Shown: positions 31,781 through 43,385 of the stretch, one piece after another | Layout: every line of letters begins with the position of its first letter | How positions within the stretch are numbered: position 1 is the stretch's first letter | From: Dolomedes plantarius | Taxonomy: Eukaryota > Arthropoda > Arachnida > Araneae > Dolomedidae | Assembly: GCA_907164885.2 (NCBI GenBank) | Contig: OU015490.1 | Location: 17,578,994 to 17,642,993 of the forward strand | Direction: 5' to 3' | Length of the DNA stretch: 64,000 bases | Program-made: the position numbers and the translations under genes | Notes under the pieces: model-generated | Databases searched by the model: none | The model's input: only the letters and a program-made list of their open reading frames with translations | Told to the model about the DNA's origin: nothing

Positions 31781-33124
31781 ATGCATCAGCCAAACATCCA
31801 GAATAAACAACTGTGGCTTGACACCTCTCCTAGTAGAAATGATGTTTTCATAAACAATAATGATTTGATTCCCGACTCTATGAGTTCAAACTTCTGGCTT
31901 TTGTTAAGAGATCTTTCAACCTCCTGTCGCCAGTTTACAGGCAATAATTTATATTCCGTCCACAATTTTTTTGCCGACGTAGAGGATAACTTTAATTTAT
32001 TTCCCGCTATCAGTGATCAACAAAAATTGGTTTTTGCCAAACGCCTCATTACAGGACCTGCTAAAACTTTTTTATTTTCTCAAAGAAATCTGAATACGTA
32101 TGATTCATTTAAGACCGCGTTAATGAATGAATTTTCTGATAGAATCACATCCATTGAAATTCATAGACAACTCGAAAGACGTCACATGCGTGCTAATGAA
32201 AGTTTAATGCAGTATTTTATAGCGATGCGTGAAATTGCAAACCGCACTACTAATACTATTGATGAATGCTCCGTCATTCAGTATACTATACAAGGAATAC
32301 AGGGTACCCTATCAGAGAAAATTATTCTTTACGGTGCAAAATCTTATACCGAATTCAAAGAAAAACTCCGAACATACGAAACCGTAGTTAGTCAAAAGAA
32401 CACAATTGGTTCGAATTTTCGACGTGTCGGCGATGGCCAAAGACGCGGCACAGAACCAAACACTTCACCCCAAAGACGTGACTCAAAATTTACTGTTGCT
32501 AGTACATCTAAATCTCATCAACGCTGTTTTAATTGTAATGCAATTGGGAATCTCTCAAAGACGTGCCCTAGTCGTTATCTTGGCCCTCGTAGCCTTTCTT
32601 GTAATTTATTTGGACATAAGTCCGTGGACTGCCGCCGTATTCCTGAAATTGAAAGCTCCGCGACGCATGACGATGTCAACACGGTGCATGCTATTACTTC
32701 TCCCACTAATATATGCAAAACGGTTGTTATTTTTGATAATACATTTTCGGGATTAGTGGATACTGGCAGTCATTCGACACTTCTTAAACATTCCGCGTGG
32801 ATTAAACTAGGATCACCATCGTTGACGAATAGCACTACAATGCTAACTGGTTTCGGTTATTCAAAAACTAAAGTCATTGGTTCTTTTGCTTCCGAAATTA
32901 AAATAGATGATCAAATTTTTCCAGTGAATATCTCCGTTGTTCCAAACAATTGTATGACTTTCGATCTCATACTAGGTTGCGATGTAATCCAACAGGCGAA
33001 TTTAACTATTACACCTGACGGTGCTATGTTTTCAAAAATTTCAAAACCTGATAATCCTGCCCGACATGACGATTTTGTAATGACAATTTCAGCCGACCCT
33101 CCTTCTCTCTTCCCCCTACGCTAG
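31781..33124 (+). pseudogene. Gag-zinc knuckle-protease ORF (447 codons)
   Basis: Open frame giving most of gag and the protease. Residues ~45-210 form the capsid-like gag region, with VFAKRLITGPAKTFLF and LMNEFSDRITSIEIHRQLE closely resembling the relative at 53549-56860. Two zinc knuckles follow (~248-280) but both are damaged: CFNCNAIGNLSKTC has Asn for the conserved His, and the second, SCNLFGHKSVDC, lacks its first Cys. The aspartic protease has LVDTGSHSTLL (~325) and the LILGCDVI flap. After about residue 430 the frame runs into a deletion that removes the N-terminal part of RT, ending DPPSLFPLR. The ATG here is not the natural start, which lies at 29181. Confidence 0.82.
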
Positions 33125-33127
33125 TCA

Positions 33128-34350
33128 AGTCGTTGTCGTTCGTAAAAAGAATGGTCAGCCGAGAGTTTGCATAGACTATAGGCAATTAAATCGTAAGTTA
33201 GTTAAGGATCACTACCCTTTACATTTGATCGACGATATTTTGGATTGTCTCCAAAATGCCAACATATTCAGTACACTCGATTTACGAAATGGATTTTTTC
33301 ACGTCCCGGTAAACGAAAAAAGTCGTCGTTACACTAGTTTCGTAACGCATTCAGGTCAATTTCAATTCCGATATATGCCATTTGGATTAAGCTCTTGTCC
33401 TTCTGTTTTCATGCGATACATAAATGCCGTTTTTCGTGATCTTATTTCCAAAGGTATTGTACTCCCATACATGGATGATCTCATCATTCCAGCGAATAAT
33501 GAGTCTGAAGCTCTTTAACGTCTGAACACTGTTTTAAATGTAGCTCGTGATTATGGACTTGACATAAACTTTAATAAGTGCCAATTTCTGTATAACAAAA
33601 TTGAATTTCTAGGCCACATTGTGGAGTACGGAAAACTGTTCCCCTCCTCCTCCAAAAGTAAAGCCGTTCTTAATTATCCTGATCCCAAAAACACAAAAGA
33701 TGTCCAACGTTTTTTAGGTCTTACTGGATATTTTCGTAAATTCCTTCCCTCTTATTCCACCATAGCAAAACCCCTTAGTGATCTGCTTCGTAAGGACACC
33801 CCATTTCAATGTCAGACTGATCAGAAAGCTGCATTTCAAAAATTAAAACACCTTCTTTCCCAACAGCCTGTTTTAAGTATTTTTAACCAAAACAGTCCTA
33901 TTGAAATTCACACTGACTTATCAATTGATGGCTTGGGGGCAGTCCTGCTACAAAAATCCAAGGAAGATAATTGTTTCCACCCCGTCTACTACATGTCCAA
34001 GAAGACGTCTGACAACGAACGCAAATGTACAAGCTACGAACTTGAAGTTCTCGCCATTCTGGAAGCACTTAAAAAATTCCGTATCTACGTTCTTGGTTCA
34101 CATTTTAAAATAGTTACTGACTGTAATGCATTTGTGAAGACCCTAAGTGAAAAAGAACTTATCTCACGTATAGCTCGATGAGCATTGTATCTTCAAGACT
34201 TTGACTACGAAATAGAACACCGTACTGGTTCAAAAATGGCTCACGTTGATGCCCTTAGTAGAAGCCCATATTGCATGATTATTCAGGACAGTGTCCTTAT
34301 ACAACTTCTTAAAGCACAACAGTCAGACGAGCACATTGAAACTGTAAAAT
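33128..34350 (+). pseudogene. Reverse transcriptase-RNase H, degenerate
   Basis: Starts within RT at YASQVVVVRKKNGQPR, so the first RT motifs are gone. It then shows CIDYRQLN, FSTLDLRNGFFHVPV, the MPFGLSSCPS box and the catalytic LPYMDDLIIP. In-frame stop at 33518 after ESEAL. Thumb/connection LGLTGYFRKFLPSY. RNase H has EIHTDLSIDG (Leu in place of the usual Ala after the first catalytic Asp), YELEVLAILEALKKFR and VTDCNAFVKT, then a stop after LISRIAR (34181), then MAHVDALSR. A further stop follows at about 34350. Catalytic residues are mostly still visible, so decay is moderate. Confidence 0.88.
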
Positions 34351-34359
34351 AAACTTCTT

Positions 34360-35507
34360 TCAACCGCACCATATGACGACTATATCTTTAAAAATGATCT
34401 TCTATACAAAACCGTTCAAGGAACTGATTTACTTGTAGTGCCCGAAGGTATGCAGGCGAACATAATTCAGGCAGCTCACGAACGAGGCCACTTCGCCGTA
34501 CTACGCACTCAAGAACTGTTGCAAAAAGAATTTTTTATCCCGAACTTGAAAGAAAAAATACAGCGATGCATAAATAACTGTGTCACATGCATCCTCAATA
34601 ACAGAAAACGTGGCAAGTATGATGGAATGCTGCATCCCATTGAAAAAGACGACACACCCCTGCACACGTACCATATTGACCATCTAGGCCCACTTGCCAG
34701 TACATCTAAGCGTTACAAGCATATTTTTGCAGTTATTGTCTCCTTTACTAAATTTGTGTGGTTATACCCAACCCGGTCTACAGACGCCGCTGAAGTAATC
34801 AATAGGTTGGAAACCCAAAGAGCCGTCTTCGGTAATCCGTCCCGGATAATTTCAGACAGAGGTACCGCATTTATGTCTACTGCATTTCAAGAGTCTTGTG
34901 AAAAACACAATATACGTCACATTGCTGTTACTGCTGGACTTCCCAGATCCAACGGTCAAGTTGAACGTCTCAACTCCGTCATCATCGCAGTACTTTCTAA
35001 ACTCTCTATCGACAACCCGGAAAAATGGTATTCCCATGTTCCAGCCGCTCAACAAATCATCAACTCCACCTTCCAACGTAGTATCAATTCCACTCCATTC
35101 GAAATTCTTTTTGGGACTAAAATGCATTCTCCCCATGACACCAAAATTGTTGATATGATCAACGAAGAAATAAAATCTACATTTCTTAAAAAAAACCTGA
35201 TGATCTCCGTAAAGACGCTAAATGACAAATATGCAAGGTTCAAGACGAAAATCGTCGTACTTATAATCTGAGACGCAAACAAGCTCACCCCTTCCAACTC
35301 GACGACCTTGTCGCAATCAAGCGTACCCAGTTTGGTCCTGGTCTCAAACTCAAACAAAAATTTCTTGGACCATATAAAATTACAAAAGTAAAAGCAAACA
35401 ACACTTATGATGTTGAAAAGTGTGCATTCTTCGACGGACCAGTGAAATCATCAACTTGTGCAGAATATCTGAAACCTTGGTCCAACACCATTGAGCATAT
35501 AACTTGA
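34360..35507 (+). pseudogene. Integrase, frameshifted near the C-terminus
   Basis: The open part 34438-35271 carries the HHCC zinc finger (AAHERGHFAVL ... CINNCVTC) and the full catalytic triad: HIDHLGP, ISDRGTAF and NGQVERLN. The ORF is broken near 35200; the C-terminal domain continues in another frame with RTYNLRRKQAHPFQLDD, VAIKRTQFGPGLKLKQKF and LGPYKITKV, to a stop near 35507. The tail closely resembles those of the elements at 49247 and 53549. Confidence 0.87.
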
Positions 35508-35870
35508 TATTTTTCTTCAACTGAACTTACTTTGTTTTTTACAACAGACTATTCACAATTGACTCTCAAGAACTTAATTTTTTTTTCTCACGTACATAAT
35601 TTTAATTTTTTTTTTCTTGTCATCACTAATATTGTTTTTTCTTTTAGTTGTTTCATGTTTGCTGTGTCCTTTTTTTTTGCCAGTTTATTTCCAGCCAACT
35701 ATGGTATAGTATCACTATTTTTATATGTTCCATTTTATATTTTGAATTTACTGATATTTTATATTTTACTGATATTTTATACTTGTATTTAACTGTGTTC
35801 TAATATTTTTGATAAAATTTTGCTGTTTATCTTAAGGCGAGGTCGCCTGTCCGGTCATGATGGCCGAATA
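35508..35870 (+). other. 3' untranslated region of the Gypsy element
   Basis: T-rich. Directly before the 3' LTR it has GGTCATGATGGCCGAATA rather than a simple purine tract. The purine stretch AAGGCGAGG lies about 30 bp upstream of the LTR. Confidence 0.6.
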
Positions 35871-36089
35871 TGGGAAATTCAATCCCATCTCCATCTCCAA
35901 ACGTTACGCGGCGCTACTGTCTATGTGACGTCAGTGCGTGTGCCCGCATGATATATTCACGCTTATCAGACGATCGCTGTACGCCGAGATGGGAAGACGT
36001 CCCTCTCGAGCTGTTTATTTTCATTTTCTAATATTTAATTAATAAAGGATGTTTATATCCAATGTTATTGTGGTCGTTGCCTCCCCACA
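35871..36089 (+). repeat. 3' LTR (219 bp)
   Basis: Pairs with 28410-28628. Followed by a (TA)n tract to about 36111. Confidence 0.9.
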
Positions 36090-36111
36090 TATATATATAT
36101 ATATATATATA

Positions 36112-37099
36112 TGGCAAATCTAGAGAAAGCCCAATTAACGTTATTAAAACCATTCGAGAACTTCAAGTAATTTACAGACATTCGGGGTTCAATGATTCAC
36201 TAACATGACTATATTGAACTCCACGTTCGGGAACTGTTGTTGTTTTCGAAGAGCAGGGTTTCAAGGACAGTCGCATCACGCTGCCCCAAGATTTATTATT
36301 CGTACGCGCTTTTAGTTCTCAGTGGAATCACGTGGTCTGATTCATACCATCACGCGCTTTTTTGGAGAGCTCTCCGCTTCTGGGGGTTCAATAGGTAAAT
36401 ACACGACTTGGATTTCCGAGAGCGATAGGGCGCGCGTTTTTCCCGCTGTAGGGGATCAGTCAAAATTGACGCACCGGACTGGTTAATTAATATTTTAATA
36501 AACGCCGCGACATCGAGCTATGCAGTTTCTGTAATATGAGTCTTTATTTTTACCATGTTTTTTTATTAAATTGCCTTCTTGTTTGTTTGTGTGTTTGTCC
36601 CTAACAAATCTTGCAATCGATTTTTAACTAACTTCCCGACTAGCTAGACATTTGAAACTTTTAGAATAGCTCGGAACACGATGACAATACATTATTTCAA
36701 CACTTTTAGCCATCTTTAAGCAGAATTAAATTCATTTTCAGTTAATTTTGTTTTGTAGACTGGTGCAGCCATCTATTGGCCGAGACGGGAACGAAAGGTT
36801 AAACTTCCAACTAACTTCATTTTCTTTCAAGTTGATGGGATAATTCATCCAAAAAATTTTAAAAAAGTACTTATTAATACATAGAATTGCCAAGTTTATA
36901 TGATTCAACAGAAAATTTAAAATCATGGTATATAAAATGTTCTTTTTATCTTGTAATTATTATGTATTTCGTCCGCACAGTGGACTTATTTACGATTATT
37001 CTGCAGCTGCGTCCGAGTCTTGTCATATGTATGTAAATATAAAGAGTGTACAAAAATGAATATCTCAACTTTGCAGGGCTATTAAAAAAAAACTAAACA
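36112..37099. other. No gene recognised
   Basis: Mixed DNA. GCCATCTATTGGCCGAGACG near 36770 faintly resembles the reverse of the start of dispersed repeat A. Nothing else is identifiable. Confidence 0.4.
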
Positions 37100-37129
37100 A
37101 ATTTCAAACCTTTTTTTTCTGGGGCTGGA

Positions 37130-37303
37130 TCAAACTTCAGGTGTTCGTTCCACAGCTCCCAAATGGCGTTGACAAACTAAGACACGCATATCTGTAGCAT
37201 TTCAAACCGTCACACAATGCATGCTGAAAAGAGTGTGGGATTAGTTATCGTACCACCTCTATATCCCTCGTGTTACTAAAGGGCTCACATGGAACACTTA
37301 TAA
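37130..37303 (+). pseudogene. Mariner transposase 3' fragment
   Basis: The plus-strand frame reads FQTVTQCMLKRVWD, a stop, LSYHLYIPRVTKG, and after a one-base loss AHMEHL and stop (37301-37303). This matches the mariner C-terminal pattern of LKRVWxELxYRxD, RVTxGAHIEHL. Catalytic parts are not visible upstream. Broken and inactive. Confidence 0.6.
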
Positions 37304-37407
37304 CTGTTTCGAATTTAAAATTTCAACTGTTATTTTTGATTTCCGATGAACAGCAAGTTTGTACTTTGTTTAGTTTTCTTTCAGTTGTCCTGCAAAGTTG
37401 TACGCAC

Positions 37408-37409
37408 TG

Positions 37410-37446
<37 letters not shown>

Positions 37447-37447
37447 A
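37408..37447. repeat. (TA)n-(TG)n microsatellite
   Basis: TA units followed by GTGTGTGTGT and TATGCACG. Confidence 0.88.
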
Positions 37448-37701
37448 TGCACGTAAGGTTTATTATGGGGGGGGTTAATCCATAAGGGACTTTAAAAGGG
37501 AATTTTTCTAGAGGAAATGGGAATTAAAACATTTTAACGCCAGATAATTCGCAGGTTGAGCGCGTGGAAAAGGGAAAAATCGACCAGAAATTTGAAGGTC
37601 ATTAAACTATTAATAGAATCGGATTTGATTGACAGTAAAACTCCGCCCCAGCCTAACTTTGGGTGCATACGTCACACAGGATTCTAGAAGCTTGCGTCAA
37701 A

Positions 37702-37955
37702 CACGTCTGTGAAGTTGGCCCCCCCCCCCCCGGACATTGAGATATCCAAATTTTGAAAACGGCATTCGTTTGAGCGTCGTTTGAGCGTGTTTGAGCGCCA
37801 TTTGTAAAAGAGTTATGAGCATTTTATTTTTTGGCGGGAAAAACACCTAGCCCCCCCCCCCCGACATTGAAATATTCAAATTTTGAAAACGGCATTCGTT
37901 TGAGCGTGTTTGAGCGCTATTTGTAAAAGAATGCATTTGTAAAAGTGCTTTTATA
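37702..37955 (+). repeat. Left arm of the fold-back
   Basis: Two tandem copies (near 37735 and 37865) of a C-run, GACATTGA, TTTTGAAAACGGCATTCGTTTGAG, written here in parts: GACATTGAGATATCC, then AAAACGGCATTCG, then TTTGAGCG units. Confidence 0.8.
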
Positions 37956-39030
37956 TGTATTTACTTTTATTATACCTATATCTGGCAATTTTCTTAAGAT
38001 ATCAAACCTTTTTTGAAATTTACGTGCAAAAAGTCAGTGTTTGTTTACTTTAACGCACACAAAGACGACGTCAGGAAGAATGGTTTTCAATTATTCTTAT
38101 GCCACCAAAATACATTAAAAAATATTCAAATGGCTCAGTTATATCTAAGAAGTTAAGAATTCACGTATTTAAAATACTCTTAATATATTTTATTTATCAA
38201 GGACAAGATAGCAAGTCCATTACAGGTACATTTTAGAAATTAGAAAAAAAAAGTATAGTTTAAGTGTTATTTCCGAAGTAGAGAGAACATAATTTTATAT
38301 CATTTAAAATATTTTTTTTTAAATCCATAACTTTAGATTTAATACATTAATATCAAATCCCTTTTACATTACTGAATGGAAATGAATTTGAAAAAAAAAT
38401 TGCAATTAATTTAGTACATATAAATTTAAGGGAAAAAATGTAGTTCTTACTATGTTTAGATAAAATAATTCAAAATACGTTGTTGTAATGGCTCTCAAAT
38501 TTTAGAAAATACAGATACGTTTATCGCATTTAAGTTCCGAATATTATTAAACACAACAGATATGCAATTTTTTTTAGATAACAAAGTACTAACTTCAACA
38601 AAAGGATAAAGTAAGTTGTCAGTTATCGACCTGTATTCGCTTGAATTGGAATAGGTTGAAATTTGTAAAAGCTGAACATAAGATGTATAAAATTGATATT
38701 ACAGGTTTGTTTTATAATACAGACACAGGATACTTATTAGCAGCAAATAACTGGTGATTTCCAAATGTTTAGATCGAAATTGTGATTAAATATATCTGCA
38801 ATATCGCAAGTCGCGACGTGCGATATTGCAGATATCTTTAATTTATCGGAATCCTCTGAGCAATTCCTTGAAGATTCAAAGTTTTCTGAGATTATTTCTT
38901 TTAAACTTAATTTCCTTTTCACCGACAAATCCCAATTTTTCAGTATTAAAATCCTTAATTTCTATTGTCTGTAATGAACTCATATTAACAACATATTAAC
39001 ACATATTTTCAACATGTTTCACATATATAT
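37956..39030. other. No gene recognised inside the fold-back
   Basis: Very AT-rich. A near-perfect palindrome ATCTGCAATATCGCA / TGCGATATTGCAGAT lies at about 38789-38836. Confidence 0.5.
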
Positions 39031-39049
39031 CTAACTATCTATCTATCTA

Positions 39050-39106
<57 letters not shown>
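39031..39106. repeat. (TCTA)n-(TA)n microsatellite
   Basis: CTATCTATCTATCTA followed by a long TA tract. Another TA tract is at 39307-39337. Confidence 0.88.
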
Positions 39107-39301
39107 TTGAGTTAATTTTTATCGTTATTTAAATAGTCTATATAAATATTATTTTAGTATGTGTAAATATTTATAAAAGTAAATATGTATAAATGTAAAT
39201 ATTATGAATACATATGAAATGTATTATGGAATGTAAAATTATAAAAAAAGTGTTAATAATTTTAATTGCCCAGACCAATTTATATATACATACGTACATA
39301 C

Positions 39302-39344
<43 letters not shown>

Positions 39345-39538
39345 TTTTTTCAAAAATATCCCTAAATCTGGGTTTTTCTGGTACGTTAAATCTGGGTAAG
39401 TTATAAAATAGCAAAATCCTTTGTTTAAAAAAAAATATTCTTTCAAAACCTAGGTTTTCATATTACAAACTGGGTTTGTTATATTTTTCTAGCTGAGAGA
39501 CCTCTCTCTCTCTCTGTGTGTGTGTATGTATATATATA

Positions 39539-40535
39539 CACTGGTGAAATAAATTAAGAGAATTTGCATAATTCATCGAATTTCATGAAAAGAACTGAAC
39601 TGAATGTAAAACCACTGCTTCTAGTCAAAAATGCAAATCTTGTACGTCAAATACGTAAGCGTACACGTGTGTGCAGGCGGAGCCAGTAGAGAAACAGGCT
39701 TTATAAGCGCGCGTAAGTTAAGACGCATTTCGTTCGCTAGCACACCTCGGCGAATTTCTTGGTGTTATTTTGCAGCAATCGGTTAATTTCAAATTGTAAC
39801 AGTAAAAATGAGTAACCACCAACGTTTAGATGATGGAATGAGGTGGCGAATTGTGGGGAGGCTAGAAGCAGGCCAATCTCAAGTCCAAATTTGTAGAGAG
39901 TTCAATTTAACGCCCAGCATCGTGTGTAATTTATGGAAACAGTTCCAGGATACCGGATCCATCGATAGAAAACCTGGACAAGGTCGTCCAAGAGCCACGA
40001 CGGCCAGAGAAGATCGCCATTTGTCGATTATAGAGAGGCGTAACAGGAGTGCTACAGCTTCTCAGCTCTCTCTTGACTTGTATGCAGCCACAGGAACCCG
40101 TGTATCAAGGGTGACTGTTTCCAAAAGACTTCATGACAAAGGGTTGTTTGCCAGAAGACCTGCTGTTTGCGTCCCGCTCACTTCTACGAACAGGAGAATC
40201 CGTTTATCATGGTGCAGAGAGCTTAGAGATTAGAGTATGGATCAATGGGTGACCGTTCTTCACTGATGAGTCCCGGTTCAGCCTAAACACCGATTCTCGC
40301 CGTACGTTCATATGGAGAGAACCAGGGACCCGCTACCTACCCTCCAATGTCCGCGAAATCGACCATTATGGCGGAGGAGGTTTAATGGTCTGGGCAGGCA
40401 TCATGTTGGATGGCCGCACTGCTCTCCATGTCTTTGAAAGAGGCACTGTGACTGGTGTGAGGTATAGGGATGAGGTCTTGGAGCCCTATAAAATTCGATA
40501 AAATATGCAACTTCTCTTAATTTATTTCACCTGTG
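39539..40535 (+). mobile_element. Internally deleted Tc1-like transposon (997 bp)
   Basis: The termini CACTGGTGAAATAAATTAAG and (reverse) CACAGGTGAAATAAATTAAG are inverted repeats flanked by TA. It lies inside the fold-back element. It encodes the N-terminal two thirds of a transposase, then jumps straight to the 3' TIR after a DEVLEPY motif, deleting the second and third catalytic residues. Confidence 0.88.
39808..40485 (+). pseudogene. Tc1-like transposase, truncated
   Basis: Starts MSNHQRLDDGMRWRIV with two helix-turn-helix parts (ICREFNLTPSIVCNLWKQF and TRVSRVTVSKRLHDKGL) joined by the AT-hook-like GQGRPRATT. The frame stops at 40233 after RELRD (stop TAG where a different codon is expected). 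After a further shift come FFTDESRFSLN with the first catalytic Asp and GGGGLMVWAGIMLDGRTAL. The QDNARPH and PIEH catalytic segments are absent. The DNA-binding half is intact; as with other such deletions it could at most bind TIRs. Confidence 0.85.
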
Positions 40536-40796
40536 TATACTGTTTTATACCATAATGATTTTACAGTTTTAAACCCTCAAATCGATCTTTAGAACGCAAG
40601 TAATAATGTCATTCGACTAATAAAAAATTTTGGGAATTTTCACCAAAAAAATTGAAAGTCTACTATCAATTTTAAAAATGGTGCCCAAATGGCGCTCAAT
40701 AGAATTCTGTATTTAAAATTATCCTCTATGAAATTTGGAAGGGGAAAAACTTAGTGTTTGTTCTGCAAAAAAATGAAATTATAACATCTTTGGTAG

Positions 40797-41006
40797 TTAA
40801 ACACGCTCAAACGACGCTCAAACGAATGCCGTTTTCAAAATTTCAATATCTCAATGTCGGGGGAGCTAGGTGTTTTTCCCGCCAAAAAATGAAATGCTCA
40901 TAACTCTTTTACAGATGGCGCTCAAACGAAAATTTTTGGCGCTCAAACGAAAGCCGTTTTCAAAATTTGGATATCTCAATGTCGGGGAGACAACTTCACA
41001 GACGTG
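40797..41006 (-). repeat. Right arm of the fold-back
   Basis: Inverted match of the left arm: CGCTCAAACGA units, GAATGCCGTTTTCAAAATTT, CTAGGTGTTTTTCCCGCC, and a second copy ending GGGAGACAACTTCACAGACG. Confidence 0.8.
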
Positions 41007-42205
41007 CAACAAAGGGCTTAAACTTCAGAGATAATGTGATTCGCGAGCAGAAAAGACGTGCCGCGTTAGAAGGCAGGCATTTTGGAATAAGAGATTTAAG
41101 GAGCCTCACTACCCTTAAATCTTTAAAACATTCTATTTTTTGAAAAAAATATATGTTAAAGCATGATCATTTCTGAACAAAACAAAGCAAACCTCATGAA
41201 AATATTCCGCTTAGTTCCGGCGATATTAATATTATAAATATTTAATTACTAATCAAGTTTATGGTTAAGAAAAATTTTAAACTCATTTTTCTCAAAATGT
41301 AATTTTGCATCATTCCGCAACTGATATCTCAAAAACTATGAAATATAATTCTATGAAATTTTTATCACTGCATAATCCTGTTAATTTATTGCGTCTGAAC
41401 TAGAATTATTGCAATCACAGAACATTTTTTAATTATTTTCAGGGGTAAATTAATTCATAAATTTAAGGAAGTTTTAAGTACATTTTGAGCAGTTTTAAAA
41501 AAAATTGAAAAAATATTTTAATGTTGAATGTTTTATGTTCAATTGTATTTTGAATTATTTATTTTAAATATAAAACAAGAATTGTACATTTAATTGTAAA
41601 ATTAATTTCATAGTTCTGCGCGCAAGCCAGTATAAAATAAAAATACTTAAAAAACAAGGTATATCTAAAGCATTTAAAAAAAATTATTTAAAATTATTTT
41701 GAGGGTTGAAAATTTGTTTACTAAAATAAATATATCTATTTATCATATATATATAATTTGGAGTAAATTGGGAGTAAATTGAGTCAAAAAGTATGAAAAT
41801 ATGCCTTATTTCCTCGATTTAAGAGTCGTGAGTCCCCTTAAGTAATTAAAATGGAGTCGAAGTTTTAAGTGTGAGTAATAAAGAGATGTCACAGGATAAT
41901 TAGCTTGGTTATTTCCACTCATGTCAACACCCTGACTGCATAATGAAGGAAATGGACGATTATTTTGGGAGCCGACTGCAAAGTAAAAAAATAACGTAGT
42001 ACAAACATCGGATATAGTACAATTATAAGAAATGGGCGTGAGAGCCAAGTCCGACATGTATGTATATATATATTCAATGCGAAAGCACTTGTCGTGAGTC
42101 ATTTGTCTTTTGTTGTCCACCGAAATTTTGCTGCCTACTTTCTTAGGGGAGCATCCTTTAGGTGAGCCAGCTTGGCTCCCACAAAGGAAAACACGCAAAG
42201 GATTA
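41007..42205. other. No gene recognised
   Basis: AT-rich. The 130-codon open frame at 41806-42198 (minus) has no recognisable domain. Confidence 0.45.
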
Positions 42206-42206
42206 A

Positions 42207-42250
<44 letters not shown>

Positions 42251-42277
42251 GTATATATATATGTGTGTGTGTGTGTA
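42206..42277. repeat. (TA)n-(TG)n microsatellite
   Basis: TA tract with TATTATG interruption and a short TG tract. Confidence 0.88.
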
Positions 42278-43045
42278 CGTACATATGCACCTCTGATTTA
42301 CCGACTAGAATTTTAGACGAACAAAATAAAAGTTATTTTATCTTGAGGATTTTGTGCCCGATCTCGTTCGGCCGGCGTCAACAGGTCTGCACTCACAAAC
42401 ACCCCCCTCGGCTGTCATCGAGAGGGTTGGGGGATCCTTCTAATAAAAGTTCTCCGACTCTCTCCCGAACAACCATGAAACTCGTACAAGACAAACAGAG
42501 GCACGATTACGACACGCACGCCGATCAAAGCACAACACAACGACCATCTCAGAGTTACACGGACCGGCTTGAATTTCTGCGGACCCCGACACTCTCTCCA
42601 GCGGCGTAGCGAGCATAACTGGCGCCCGGGGCACGATACCTTTGTTGCACCCCCCCCCCCCCGCAAAACATATATTAATATTGTTCCAGTCTGATCATCA
42701 CCGGACTTTTCCCTCTTCGATTATATTAACTCTTTTTTATTTTTAATCATAAAATGTTCCCAATGTAATTCAACTAACAGCTGCTGTAGTGAATTGTAGC
42801 GCAAGATTTCTATAAATAGATCATTTCCTGTATAGCGCGCATGCGCATTGATTTTCAACTTTTCGATTCCCGCGTTAAGTAAATTTTTGTCACTTCGAAA
42901 GGGTGCTTCTTACTAAGAGCACATTCTATTTTCATTAAATGTTATTCTTAATATTAATTCTGTTAACTTTCGTTTCTTTTGCCGTTTGATTTAGAAACTT
43001 TTAACCACTGAACCTCATGTTGACTACTTCCAAATATAATATATA
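42278..43045. other. No gene recognised
   Basis: Contains a C-run at 42649-42662 next to GGCGCCCGGGGCACGATA; the near-identical phrase GGCGCCCGGGGCATGATAGA recurs at 43386, just right of the tandem array, with another C-run. The two may mark the ends of one repeat unit family. Confidence 0.5.
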
Positions 43046-43385
43046 GGCCTTATATAGGCGTCCTTCCCCCCGAAAAACATATAATATAATATATAGATCT
43101 TATATTGGCGCCCCCCCCGAAAACATATATTAATATAATATATAGACCTTATATTGGCACCCCCCCCCGAAAAACGTATAGTAATATAGTATATAGACCT
43201 TATATTGGCACCCCCCTCCGAAAAAGATATAGTAATGTAATATATAGACCTTATATTGGCGCCCCCCCCCCCCCCCGAAAAACATATAGTAATATAGTAT
43301 ATAGACCTTATATTGGCACCCCCCCCCCCGAAAAACATATAGTAATGTAATATATAGACCTTATATTGGCGCCCCTCTGCAAGTG
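43046..43385. repeat. Poly-C-rich tandem array, ~60 bp unit, six copies
   Basis: Units contain ATATAGACCTTATATTGGC, then a C-run of 6-16 bases, then GAAAAACATATAGTAAT. The open frames on both strands through this array are products of the repeat and should not be read as genes. Confidence 0.9.

Larger units (their letters stand above)
28410..36089 (+). mobile_element. Decayed Gypsy LTR retrotransposon with nested insertion
   Basis: Plus-strand element with 219 bp LTRs (28410-28628 and 35871-36089), each starting TGGGAAATTC and ending CCCCACA. The LTRs show about 10 differences. A PBS follows the 5' LTR. Order is gag, protease, RT, RNase H, integrase, the normal Gypsy order. Gag is interrupted by about 2.1 kb of foreign repeat. 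The N-terminal part of RT is deleted and there are several stops and frameshifts, so it is inactive. The proteins resemble those of the minus-strand elements at 48780-56860. The target duplication is masked by the TA tract. Confidence 0.88.
37702..41006. mobile_element. Candidate fold-back element with long inverted arms
   Basis: The left arm (37702-37955) and right arm (40797-41006) are inverted copies. Outermost sequence CACGTCTGTGAAGTTG is shared, then a C-run, GACATTGAGATATCCAAATT, TTGAAAACGGCATTCGTTTG and GTTTGAGCG repeats, then GGCGGGAAAAACACCTAG. Each arm contains the same block twice, so each arm is itself a tandem repeat. The 2.8 kb interior holds AT-rich sequence and a deleted Tc1 element. 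No transposase of its own was recognised. Confidence 0.65.
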
